Assembly (NCBI GenBank): GCA_034430155.1
Contig: DAOUET010000010.1
Span: 35,913-99,912, forward strand
Source of the DNA: DAOUET01 sp034430155
GTDB lineage: Bacteria; Chloroflexota; Anaerolineae; Anaerolineales; UBA4823
Length of the DNA stretch: 64,000 nucleotides
Direction of reading: 5' to 3'
Within the stretch, counting starts at the first letter, position 1. Each line of letters starts with the position of its first letter. The notes beneath the pieces were generated by a model. The model was not told where the DNA came from. It worked only from the letters and a program-made list of their open reading frames with translations, and did no database searches. Below are positions 17,105-24,767 of this stretch, in pieces. The translations under genes were made by a program, and so were the position numbers.

Positions 17105-19501
17105 ATGAGTAAAGATGATTTATTAACCAAAACACTTAAGGATACCGTCCTGACTAGACGTTCCTTTCTAAAGTGGAGCGGAGTGTTGGGTGGAACAGCG
17201 GCTTTAGCCGGCGGTGGGCTGAAATTCGGATTGAAAGCTATCGAACGAGCGACTGCTCAACCTGCCGAAAAAGCCATCGCCACTGGCTGCGCCCATAACT
17301 GTGGGGGACGCTGCCAGCTGATAACCCACGTCAAGGATGGGGTGATCGTGCGTATTTCCAGCGACCCCTCCGAAGACACCCTGGAAGCGCCAGCTCTACG
17401 CGCCTGCGTACGCGGTCATGCCTACCGGCGGCGGGTTTATTATCCTACCCGCCTACAGTATCCTCTCAAACGAACTGGAAAGCGCGGTGAAGGTAAATTC
17501 GAGCGCATTTCCTGGGATGATGCCATAAGCATAGCTGCCTCTCAGATCCAGTCGGTGAAAGACAAGTATGGGAACGCAGCCATACATTTGGTGGCGGGTT
17601 CCGCAGGTGGTAGCCAGACCTTGGGAATAGGCACGGCAGCTCGCTTACTTAATTTAATTGGCGGATATATAGACACCTACAATAACTACAGTTGGGCCTG
17701 CATTCAGAAAGCGACCCCTTATGTTTATGGGACGCAAACTTGCGGCGCGACTCGTAATGATTGGTTGAAATCGAAGTACATCTTAATGTGGGGATGGAAC
17801 CCAGCAGAGATGATCGATGGCACCAATACCATGTGGTATGTAAAACAGGCACGCTTGCAGGGAGCAAAGACGGTTGTCATCGATCCACGCCTGTCGATGA
17901 GCGCTGTCGGCCTCGCCGATCAATGGATTCCACTTTACCCTGGCACGGATGCGGCGCTTATGAGCAGCATGGCTTACGTCATTATCAGCGAAAATCTACA
18001 CGACCAGGAATTCCTTGACAAATATGTGGTCGGTTTTGATGATGACCACCTGCCGGAAGGAGTTCTGGCTGGTAATTCCTACAAGAGCTATATACTGGGC
18101 ACCAAAGATGGGGTTCCAAAGACGCCTCAATGGGCAGAGGCGATTACAGGTGTCCCTGCAGAGACCATTGTCCAATTAGCACGGGATTATGCCATGCTTA
18201 AACCATCGGTGCTCTACCAGGGATACGGCATGCAGCGCCGAGCTTACGGTGAATCCACGGTGATATCGGGCATCTCGCTCGCGGTAATCACAGGCAACGT
18301 TGGTATCCCAGGTGGGTGGGCTTCGGGGATGGCGTTCGAGCCGGTGGGCCCTCAAGGAGGCGGGCTTTCAACCGGCAACAACCCTGTGACCTACAAGGTG
18401 CCTCGCTATAAATGGCCTGACTTGATGTACCGCGCCACCGAAATGACCCCTGAGGAAGATGGCGTGGTTGGTCTTGGACCGGGTGAAAAACACTTACCCA
18501 CCAACGTCAAGCTACTATGGCAAGTCGCCGGGCAGTCCATGCTCAACCAACACGGCGACATCAACTTCGTAGCCAGTAAGTTAGCCGATGAATCCCTGGT
18601 TGAATTCATCCTAGTTAATGAGCAGTTCATGACCCCTTCATCCAAATATGCTGATCTTATTCTCCCGGCATGCACCTGGATGGAGACCTCTGGAGTGACG
18701 AAAAACTGGAAATATGGGGCTACCTTCATCAACATGCCTAAGGTCATTGAACCCTTGTATGAAAGCAAGCCGGATTATGAAATTTGTGCCGAAATCGCCA
18801 ATAAACTGGGGGTTGAGCAAGATTATACCCAAGGGAAAACCGCAGATGATTTGGTCCAAGATTGGGTTGCCGTCGCTCAGAAAGCCGATCCGAACTTCCC
18901 GAGCTATGAAGAATTTGCTTCCAAAGGGTATTACCAGTGGCAGTTCCCGGATATTCACGACAGCATGGCCGATTTCCGGGCCGACCCAGTAGCCAACCCT
19001 CTCCAGACTCCGAGCGGGAAAATAGAACTCTTCTCAAAGACACTATGGGATATGGGTAAGCCTGATAGCATCCCCGCCATCGGCAAGTATATTCCTGAAT
19101 GGGAGGGTGTCTCGGATCCGATGCGCAGTAAATACCCACTGCTGGGTCTTACCCATCACTATATGCGTCACAGTCATTCAACTGAAGACAATATTGACTG
19201 GAACGAAGAAGCCTGGCCTCAACGGGCTTTCATAAACAATCTGGATGCCGAAGCAAGAGGGATTAAAGATGGTGATATGGTCCGTGTGTACAACGACCGG
19301 GGTGAGATGATCCTTCCGGCTCGGGTCACAAAGCGCAATATGCCTGGTGTGATAGATATCCCGTCTGGCGGATGGTGGGACCCAGATCAAAACGGCATTG
19401 ATCGGCATGGTGCGGTCAATATATTAACCTCCCTGAGGGTCACACCGCTGGCTTTTGGTAACCCTCAAGGTACTTTCTTGGTGGAAGTTGAAAAGGTATA
19501 G
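17105..19501 (+). CDS. DmsA-like molybdopterin oxidoreductase catalytic subunit
   Basis: 798 residues of the DMSO-reductase superfamily. The N-terminus carries a twin-arginine export signal (TRRSFLKWSGVLGGTAAL). Next comes a 4Fe-4S binding motif (GCAHNCGGRCQL, then ACVRGHAYRRR), and then the bis-molybdopterin body (FERISWDDAI, GMQRRAYGE) ending with the C-terminal beta-barrel (RVYNDRGEM, DIPSGGWWDPD). The predicted Mo ligand is Ser196 in NNYSWAC, as in DmsA, which points to oxyanion/S-oxide or N-oxide reductase chemistry rather than formate (Cys/Sec) oxidation. Substrate cannot be fixed. It heads an operon with an FeS subunit 11 bases downstream, a membrane anchor and a chaperone; the complex would face outside and take electrons from quinol. 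Confidence 0.9.
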   Translation: MSKDDLLTKTLKDTVLTRRSFLKWSGVLGGTAALAGGGLKFGLKAIERATAQPAEKAIATGCAHNCGGRCQLITHVKDGVIVRISSDPSEDTLEAPALRACVRGHAYRRRVYYPTRLQYPLKRTGKRGEGKFERISWDDAISIAASQIQSVKDKYGNAAIHLVAGSAGGSQTLGIGTAARLLNLIGGYIDTYNNYSWACIQKATPYVYGTQTCGATRNDWLKSKYILMWGWNPAEMIDGTNTMWYVKQARLQGAKTVVIDPRLSMSAVGLADQWIPLYPGTDAALMSSMAYVIISENLHDQEFLDKYVVGFDDDHLPEGVLAGNSYKSYILGTKDGVPKTPQWAEAITGVPAETIVQLARDYAMLKPSVLYQGYGMQRRAYGESTVISGISLAVITGNVGIPGGWASGMAFEPVGPQGGGLSTGNNPVTYKVPRYKWPDLMYRATEMTPEEDGVVGLGPGEKHLPTNVKLLWQVAGQSMLNQHGDINFVASKLADESLVEFILVNEQFMTPSSKYADLILPACTWMETSGVTKNWKYGATFINMPKVIEPLYESKPDYEICAEIANKLGVEQDYTQGKTADDLVQDWVAVAQKADPNFPSYEEFASKGYYQWQFPDIHDSMADFRADPVANPLQTPSGKIELFSKTLWDMGKPDSIPAIGKYIPEWEGVSDPMRSKYPLLGLTHHYMRHSHSTEDNIDWNEEAWPQRAFINNLDAEARGIKDGDMVRVYNDRGEMILPARVTKRNMPGVIDIPSGGWWDPDQNGIDRHGAVNILTSLRVTPLAFGNPQGTFLVEVEKV

Positions 19502-19512
19502 GAGGAAACAAA

Positions 19513-20130
19513 ATGTCAAGTCAGCTTGCTTTCCACGTAGATCTCAGCTCTTGTACCGGATGCAAAGCCTGTCAAATGGCTTGCATAGACAAAAACGATC
19601 TAGAGCTCGGCCAGCGTTGGCGACGGGTTTATGAATTCACCGGCGGTGATTGGGTAAAAATGGGGAATGCTTATATCAACTCTGTTTTCACTTACTTTAC
19701 TTCGGTGAGCTGCCAGCACTGCGAAGATCCGATTTGCGTAAACGTATGTCCCTCCGGCGCTATGCATAAGCGTGAAGATGGTATTGTCCTTGTAGATACT
19801 CAAAAATGCCTGGGTTGCCGCTATTGTGAGTGGGCCTGTCCTTATGGTTCGCCTCAATACAACCCCACCCTCGGTAAGATGGGTAAGTGCAATTTCTGTT
19901 ATGACCTCATAGATGCTGGCGGGAAGCCTGCCTGTGTGGAAGCCTGCCCGATGCGAGCTTTGGATTTCGGCCCTTTGGATGAAATGGTCGCCAGATATGG
20001 GGATCTACGAGACCCGGCACCCTTACCAATCAGCAGTATTACGCATCCTTCGGTCATTTTTACGCCACACCGGAATACTTATCCAGCAGGTTCTAATGAA
20101 GGCCAGATAGCAAATAAAGAGGAAGTGTAA
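19513..20130 (+). CDS. DmsB-like four-cluster ferredoxin subunit
   Basis: 205 residues with four cysteine clusters: SSCTGCKACQMAC, VSCQHCEDPICVNVCPSGA, TQKCLGCRYCEWACPYG and GKCNFCYDLIDAGGKPACVEACPM. This is the DmsB/NrfC pattern of four [4Fe-4S] clusters moving electrons between the membrane anchor and the molybdenum subunit. It has no signal of its own and would be exported with the twin-arginine catalytic subunit. GGAGG lies just before the ATG. Its stop overlaps the next start (TAATG). Confidence 0.93.
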   Translation: MSSQLAFHVDLSSCTGCKACQMACIDKNDLELGQRWRRVYEFTGGDWVKMGNAYINSVFTYFTSVSCQHCEDPICVNVCPSGAMHKREDGIVLVDTQKCLGCRYCEWACPYGSPQYNPTLGKMGKCNFCYDLIDAGGKPACVEACPMRALDFGPLDEMVARYGDLRDPAPLPISSITHPSVIFTPHRNTYPAGSNEGQIANKEEV

Positions 20131-21056
20131 TGATGAACGTTCGCGATTTTGCATTAGTTGCATTCACGATCTTGAGCCAGATGGCAGTTGGTTCCATGAT
20201 CGTGTTGGGGATTGTCCACTTCTTCGCCATTCGTAAAGCAGGAATGCAGGAAGCCGACCGCCTGAGCGATCAGATCTTGCCGGCCATCGGTATCGTACTG
20301 GGCGCGGCTTTGGTTGTGTCTCTGACTCACCTGGGCAGCCCGCTCAATGCGCCTTTAGCTATTCTCAAACTGAGCACTTCTTGGTTAAGCCGTGAGATCT
20401 TATTCACCGTCAGTTTCTTCGTGGTTGGTGCAATTTTCTCCTTCATGCAATGGCGCAGCCTCAGCTCTTTTGCCGTTCGCAATCTTGTCGCCTGGATTGC
20501 CGCCATCCTCGGTCTCATGCAGGTCTTCTCCATGTCCCACATTTACATGATTTCCACCGAACCAGCCTGGAACTCGATTGCAACTCCCATCTCCTTCTTC
20601 ACCACGGCGTTCCTCTTGGGTTCCTTAGCCATCGGAACGGCTATGGTGTTAAATTACAATATCAATCGCCGTAAGGATCAGAAATGTGCAGAAGTTCAAT
20701 GTGGACTGCTGAGGGATTCGCTCCGCTGGATTTCGATCGCAGCGATAGTCCTTCTTGGCGTGGAGGTGGTTCTGGCACCACTATACGTAACCTCATTGGC
20801 TGCTGGTGCTACTACCGCGGCTGAATCCGCCTCTCTGATGCTTAACCAATACGGTCTAATCTTTGCATTTAGACTGGTTTTGGTGTTTATCGGCGCCGGG
20901 ATCCTGGGTATATTCATCTATCGCAATGCTCTCAGCCCAGGGCGTGAAAAAATACTAGGCAATCTTACCTATAGTGCCTTCGCCTTAGTATTCATCGCGG
21001 AACTGATGGGTCGTTTCCTCTTCTACGCAACCCATATTCGACTCGGGTTATTCTAA
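20130..21056 (+). CDS. DmsC-like membrane anchor subunit
   Basis: 308 residues with about eight hydrophobic segments, matching the DmsC anchor of DMSO reductase that oxidises menaquinol. Typical segments are VASMIVLGIVHFFAIR-like at the N-terminus, LGAALVVSLTHLGSPLNA, and the last LVFIAELMGRFLFYATHIR. The HLGSPLNA motif is characteristic of the family. Start ATG 20130 overlaps the stop of the ferredoxin gene; a second ATG follows at 20133. GAGGAAG is the ribosome site. Confidence 0.9.
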   Translation: MMNVRDFALVAFTILSQMAVGSMIVLGIVHFFAIRKAGMQEADRLSDQILPAIGIVLGAALVVSLTHLGSPLNAPLAILKLSTSWLSREILFTVSFFVVGAIFSFMQWRSLSSFAVRNLVAWIAAILGLMQVFSMSHIYMISTEPAWNSIATPISFFTTAFLLGSLAIGTAMVLNYNINRRKDQKCAEVQCGLLRDSLRWISIAAIVLLGVEVVLAPLYVTSLAAGATTAAESASLMLNQYGLIFAFRLVLVFIGAGILGIFIYRNALSPGREKILGNLTYSAFALVFIAELMGRFLFYATHIRLGLF

Positions 21057-21070
21057 TTCCTGCTTGTCCC

Positions 21071-21107
21071 GGATGGGCGCTATCCAAACTGCAGATAACG
21101 CCCATCC
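21071..21107 (+). terminator. Hairpin between the anchor and chaperone genes
   Basis: A 13-base stem with one mismatch (GGATGGGCGCTAT with ATAACGCCCATCC) and an 11-base loop sits in the 69-base gap after the anchor gene. There is no T-run, so it may be an attenuator or mRNA 3'-end protector that lowers chaperone expression relative to the complex. Confidence 0.5.
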
Positions 21108-21125
21108 CTTGATCGAAGGAGACAA

Positions 21126-21809
21126 ATGCATTCCGTCAAACAACAGCAGGATCTGCATACATTTCGGAATGGTATCTATGCTCTATTGGCTCGGTTATAC
21201 CAGAACCCGGTTGACCAGAGACTGTTCACATGGTTAAGTAGCCCAGAGAATCCATTTGCCAACTTTCCACTCACTCCCTTGAATTGTGAAATGGAAACCG
21301 GCTTAAAAATACTATCTGCCTGGGGGAAAGAACCTGGACCGTGGGATTTATCTGATTTACAGGCGGATTACAACCAGCTTTTCCTGGTGCCACCCTATGG
21401 TGCTTTGCCTTACGAATCGCCCTGGCTGGACCCGGAGCATCTCATGTTCCAAGAACCAACCCTCAAGGTACGTAAAATGTACCGCCAATTCGGCGTACAA
21501 GTCTCCGAAGAAAACCGCTTCCCTGACGATCACATCGGTCTGGAGCTTGGATTTATGGCGTACCTCAGCGAGAACTCTCTGACCCAAATATCGACTCAAG
21601 CCGAGGATAGCTTACGAACGCCACAAGAATGGCTCGCTGCCCAGGTACGTTTCTTGGAAGAACACCTTCTCTTATGGATTCCTGATTTCACCAAGCGACA
21701 AATCGAATCTGCTTCCACAGCTTTTTATCGAGGTTTAGCGTATCTATTGAATGGTTTCATCATCCAAGACTTTGGCCTCTTGAATGAACTCGGTCACGAA
21801 ATTCCGTGA
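21126..21809 (+). CDS. TorD/DmsD-type molybdoenzyme maturation chaperone
   Basis: 227 residues, the family size. It is all-helical, with the TorD signature region EPGPWDLSDLQADYNQLFLVPPYGALPYESPWLD (read in pieces: DYNQLFLVPP, PYESPWLD) and a downstream RFPDDHIGLELGFMAYL. These proteins bind the twin-arginine leader and the apoenzyme until molybdopterin is inserted. AAGGAGAC stands before the ATG. It is the last gene of the operon and acts on the 17105 product. Confidence 0.9.
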   Translation: MHSVKQQQDLHTFRNGIYALLARLYQNPVDQRLFTWLSSPENPFANFPLTPLNCEMETGLKILSAWGKEPGPWDLSDLQADYNQLFLVPPYGALPYESPWLDPEHLMFQEPTLKVRKMYRQFGVQVSEENRFPDDHIGLELGFMAYLSENSLTQISTQAEDSLRTPQEWLAAQVRFLEEHLLLWIPDFTKRQIESASTAFYRGLAYLLNGFIIQDFGLLNELGHEIP

Positions 21810-22024
21810 ATCTTCTATCGGGGAAACTGTCGAAAGCACCCTGACAAATTGGTGTGTTTGTGTTTATAGAGCCTTACGCTTTTGGTATTTATCCCAATTG
21901 GGAATTATCCAAACCGTAGCATAGAATATCTTGGCTATTCCACATTCAGCTGGGAAAAAATAATAACTTGGACAGTCACATCAATAAGATCTCAGAAGCT
22001 TAATCTGATTTGATCTATGATAGT

Positions 22025-22198
22025 TTAATTGTCACAGTAATCTGTAAAAAGTTTGAATTTCTTTTGATAAAAACCTAAAGTACCCTTACTCAACCCCTGA
22101 GCTTTGCGATCCACTAGAAACGCACCTATCCAGGTCAGAAGATGGGTTTCTTGTGTAAATTTTGTAATAGTCCCCTGGTTTTTTGTGGTGGTATACAT
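22025..22198 (-). pseudogene. Truncated tyrosine recombinase (integrase), N-terminal domain only
   Basis: 57 codons starting at ATG 22198 with a good ribosome site (AAAGGAG). The sequence (FTQETHLLTWIGAFLVDRKA, then GLSKGTLGFYQKKFKLFTDYC) is the SAM-like core-binding domain of phage-type integrases. The frame ends at TAA before any catalytic domain (no RHK-H-R-Y residues). It begins 81 bases past the 3' end of a tRNA gene, the classic position for an integrase at an attachment site, so this is probably the remnant of an integrated element. Confidence 0.75.
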
Positions 22199-22278
22199 TG
22201 GACAGTTCTCCTTTCTTTCTTTGAGAACCGCCAAATATACTGGTTTCTAACTGATTACCCCCATATTTAATTGTAAAG

Positions 22279-22350
22279 TGGCGAGGGAGGGATTTGAACC
22301 CACGACCAAGGGCTTATGAGTCCCCTGCTCTACCGCTGAGCTACCTCGCC
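22279..22350 (-). tRNA. tRNA with CAU anticodon (Met or Ile2)
   Basis: A 72-base cloverleaf on the minus strand: acceptor stem GGCGAGG/CCTCGCC, D arm GCTCAGCGGTAGAGC, anticodon loop CTCATAA (CAU), T arm GTGGG-TTCAAAT-CCCTC, discriminator A and no encoded CCA. The arm reading GCCCTTGGTC after the loop resembles E. coli tRNA-Ile2, whose C34 is changed to lysidine, but elongator Met cannot be excluded. The anticodon stem has an A-G pair next to the loop. Confidence 0.9.
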
Positions 22351-22398
22351 ACATATCAGAGCGGCAAAATCTTACTATGCTCTGGTTCTTTTGTCAAA

Positions 22399-22683
22399 TT
22401 AGAAATTTCGGTAGGCGCCACCTCTTGGTGCTATCTCTAAAATCAGAACTAATAATTGGTCATCTTCAACGGCGTATGAGATGCGCCAGCTCCCCATCCA
22501 TACCCGAGATAAATTCTCGTATTGTGTTCCCCTGAGTTTGACACAATCATCTGGGCGAGGATCGATTTCCAGTTCCCGGATCCTAGTCCAGAGTCGTTTT
22601 ACTAATGTTTTTGGCAGTTTACGTAAAACCCTTTCAGGTATGCGATGTATTTCGACCTTCCAGTTCTTTGGGTTTTCACTCAT
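22399..22683 (-). CDS. RelE-superfamily toxin
   Basis: 94 residues starting at ATG 22683 (MSENPKNWKV), inside the end of the antitoxin gene (8-base overlap). RelE/ParE fold marks are the N-terminal helix VEIHRIPERVLRKLPKTLVKRLWTRI, then DDCVKLRGTQYENLSRVWMG, and the core strands WRISYAVEDDQLLVLILEI with a final RGGAY. RelE-type toxins cleave mRNA on the ribosome; ParE-type ones poison gyrase. This one is closer to RelE by the SRVWMGSWRISYAV motif. A longer frame to 22716 is open but the internal ATG fits the overlap better. Confidence 0.85.
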   Translation of the reverse strand: MSENPKNWKVEIHRIPERVLRKLPKTLVKRLWTRIRELEIDPRPDDCVKLRGTQYENLSRVWMGSWRISYAVEDDQLLVLILEIAPRGGAYRNF

Positions 22684-22963
22684 CCAATAGCCCTTCAGCT
22701 GCCAACTCCGCTTCAATGGCCTCCATAGGGCGGGTGGTAGAAGAGTCTCCCTTCCAGGTTTCGTAGATTTTTGCTACACGACGCCCAGTTCTAAGATCCT
22801 CTAACTCTTCACGTATCTCCTCGTAATCTTCGAAAGGGATCATGACAGCAACGGGCTTGCCGTATCGCTCAATCACAATATCCGTATTGCCAGAAAAAAC
22901 GCGGTCGAGAAGATCGCGCAAGTCGGTCCGCGCCTGGCGGCTATTAACAGTCAATACGCTCAC
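22676..22963 (-). CDS. Phd/YefM-type antitoxin
   Basis: 95 residues from a GTG start (AAAGGAG upstream). The N-terminal DNA-binding half has the family pattern LTVNSRQARTDLRDLLDRV and the hallmark TDIVIERYGKPVAVMIPFEDYEEI. The acidic C-terminal tail (AIEAELAAEGLL) would wrap the toxin. It precedes and overlaps the RelE-type toxin, so the pair forms a type II toxin-antitoxin operon and should repress its own promoter. Confidence 0.9.
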   Translation of the reverse strand: MSVLTVNSRQARTDLRDLLDRVFSGNTDIVIERYGKPVAVMIPFEDYEEIREELEDLRTGRRVAKIYETWKGDSSTTRPMEAIEAELAAEGLLDE

Positions 22964-23022
22964 AAGTTACTCCTTTCAAAGGAACCTCCGATATGCATAC
23001 AATCAGTAAAACATGTAAATTG

Positions 23023-23057
23023 TGTATACATTATAAACCTTGAGAATCTTTTGTCAA
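23023..23057 (-). promoter_or_regulatory. Promoter and operator of the first toxin-antitoxin operon
   Basis: On the minus strand TTGACA (23057-23052), a 16-base spacer and TATAAT (23035-23030) form a consensus housekeeping promoter. The palindrome TGTATACA (23023-23030) abuts the -10 box, the expected place for antitoxin autorepression. Confidence 0.75.
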
Positions 23058-23101
23058 GCAATATCACAAATCTGTAGACCTTCGGTTTGCATTAATACTC
23101 C

Positions 23102-23187
23102 TAGGACTTACGCAGTTGGTGGGAGGATGGGGGTGTTTGGGCGGGTGTTGCCCAAACACCCCGATTTACCCCTGAACTGCGTAACTA
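23102..23187. repeat. MITE-like hairpin repeat, full copy
   Basis: Outer inverted repeat TTACGCAGTT (23108-23117) / AACTGCGTAA (23175-23184) encloses a perfect 13-bp inner stem GGGGTGTTTGGGC (23130-23142) / GCCCAAACACCCC (23150-23162) with a 7-base loop. Its first 29 bases recur with one change at 37939-37967, at the start of mnmA. No coding capacity. Confidence 0.75.
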
Positions 23188-23388
23188 CTAACTCTGATAA
23201 GTGGACAGGCCAGAAGCACTATTCACTCTTATCGCTTCTGACCGTTCATTATTAACAACCCAGATATCCCGAGCCAAAACCATATCACTGGTAAAATTTC
23301 TGTAAAATTCACAAATTAATTGGAGCCTATCCTTAAATCCTGTTCTTAATTCACATATCGCTGAACAGATGCAACATTAACGTGTTCA

Positions 23389-24453
23389 ATGCAAACTTCT
23401 CTTGCTCGCAGACCTCTGTACCTGATTAACGCCCAGGCACCTATCCGCATTTGCGATATCGGCGGATGGACAGACACCTGGTTTGCCGGTTACGGCCGGG
23501 TCTTCAACATAGCCGTCTCTCCCTATGCCAAAGTCCAGATAAAGGTCTATCCTAGGGATGCCCAGGATGAACAGGTCTTTCTCTCCGTCGAAAACTTTGC
23601 CGATCGCTACAACCTGGATCTCGACCAACCAGGCTGGCAACGCCATCCCCTGCTGGAGGCGGCCATCCGTTACAGAGGAGTCCCAGATCACCTGGCCGTG
23701 CAAATCAGATTGGATTGCGAAGCCCCTGCAGGAGCCTCTACGGGCACCTCGGCAGCAGTCTGCGTGACCCTGATCGGCGCTTTGGATTGCTTGGCTTCCA
23801 GGCGCATTTCACCCAGGCGAGTCGCAGCTGCCGCTCACCATGTCGAAACCGGGTTGCTCGGACGCCAATCGGGCGTCCAGGATCAACTTTGTTCGGCCTA
23901 CGGTGGCGTGAACTATATCGACATACCCGTTTACCCCCAGTCTATGGTCACCAGGTTGCCCCTCACTAATCCATTCGGGCGGGAATTGGAACGGTGCCTG
24001 GCCCTGGTTTATCTGGGCAGATCGCACGATTCCTCCCAGGTTCACCAGCAGGTCATGGCTGAATTGGAGAACCAAGGCCCCCACTGCCAGCAGCTGCAGG
24101 ATTTACGACAGGCGGCCCTTCAGGCCCGCCAGGCGTTTCTTGATGCCGATCTGGTTGCTTTAGGGAAAGCCATGCGGTCAAATACCGCCGCCCAGGGACG
24201 CCTGCATCCTGAACTAATCAGCGCTGACGCCCGGCGGGTGATCGCCATCGCGCGGGAGCATGGCGCCCTGGGCTGGAAGGTCAATGGCGCGGGTGGGGAG
24301 GGCGGATCGCTCACCCTGCTGTGCGGACCCCAGACGGCCGCTAAAAATGCCATGTTACATGAGATCCAACAGGAAAATCCACTCTTCCAACCCATTCCAA
24401 TCCACCTGGACCGCCACGGCTTGTGGGTTTGGCAGGTATCTCCCCAAGAATAA
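23389..24453 (+). CDS. GHMP family sugar kinase
   Basis: 354 residues. The N-terminus has the GHMP substrate loop APIRICDIGGWTDTWFA, resembling heptose-7-phosphate or L-fucose-type kinases (RISFAGGGTDxxxF). The ATP loop is CEAPAGASTGTSAAVCVTL (family PxxxGLGSSAA, here GASTGTSAA) and the third motif is GWKVNGAGGEGGSLTLLC. A QSGVQDQLCSAYGG segment is typical of the sugar-kinase branch. The substrate is therefore probably a sugar or sugar phosphate; a specific name is not warranted. No clear ribosome site precedes the ATG, and the neighbours are unrelated. A decayed scrap of a similar C-terminus lies at 26834-26882. Confidence 0.85.
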   Translation: MQTSLARRPLYLINAQAPIRICDIGGWTDTWFAGYGRVFNIAVSPYAKVQIKVYPRDAQDEQVFLSVENFADRYNLDLDQPGWQRHPLLEAAIRYRGVPDHLAVQIRLDCEAPAGASTGTSAAVCVTLIGALDCLASRRISPRRVAAAAHHVETGLLGRQSGVQDQLCSAYGGVNYIDIPVYPQSMVTRLPLTNPFGRELERCLALVYLGRSHDSSQVHQQVMAELENQGPHCQQLQDLRQAALQARQAFLDADLVALGKAMRSNTAAQGRLHPELISADARRVIAIAREHGALGWKVNGAGGEGGSLTLLCGPQTAAKNAMLHEIQQENPLFQPIPIHLDRHGLWVWQVSPQE

Positions 24454-24470
24454 AAAGCCTTGATCCTCTT

Positions 24471-24527
24471 ACTTGCCGGATAAACCTTTGCAAGCCATCA
24501 AACCTTCAGGTCATTCGCCAGAGAATC
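24471..24527 (+). repeat. 57-bp direct repeat, left copy
   Basis: Matches 26881-26937 at 54 of 57 positions, in the same orientation and 2410 bases apart. The right copy contains the last codons of a decayed gene; the left copy follows the GHMP kinase stop. Confidence 0.8.
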
Positions 24528-24628
24528 CCCCCCAACCACCTCCAGCCCAGCTGCCTCCGACCAGGACGCCAGCGCCCAGGCCAACCCAACCAGAACCCAC
24601 CAATCCCAATCCGGAACTCTATCCTTGA
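24527..24628 (+). pseudogene. C-terminal scrap of a Pro-rich surface protein
   Basis: Immediately after the left 57-bp repeat, a frame ending in TGA at 24626 reads QPPPAQLPPTRTPAPRPTQP and EPTNPNPELYP. This closely follows the end of the Pro/Thr-rich protein at 11686-12384 (PTNPPPTQPAPTP, LPKPTNPYPP). No start or upstream domain exists. Confidence 0.55.
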
Positions 24629-24767
24629 TCTTCCCAGATCGTGGATATAATTGAACGGGGAGGGTCCTGATTCTCTGGGTCCCTCTGGTGCATTTACCTC
24701 AATCTTCAGGAATCGCAGCGAGTACCTGCCGGTTCTCACAGAGGTTTCGCGTGGTTAGAATATTCCG

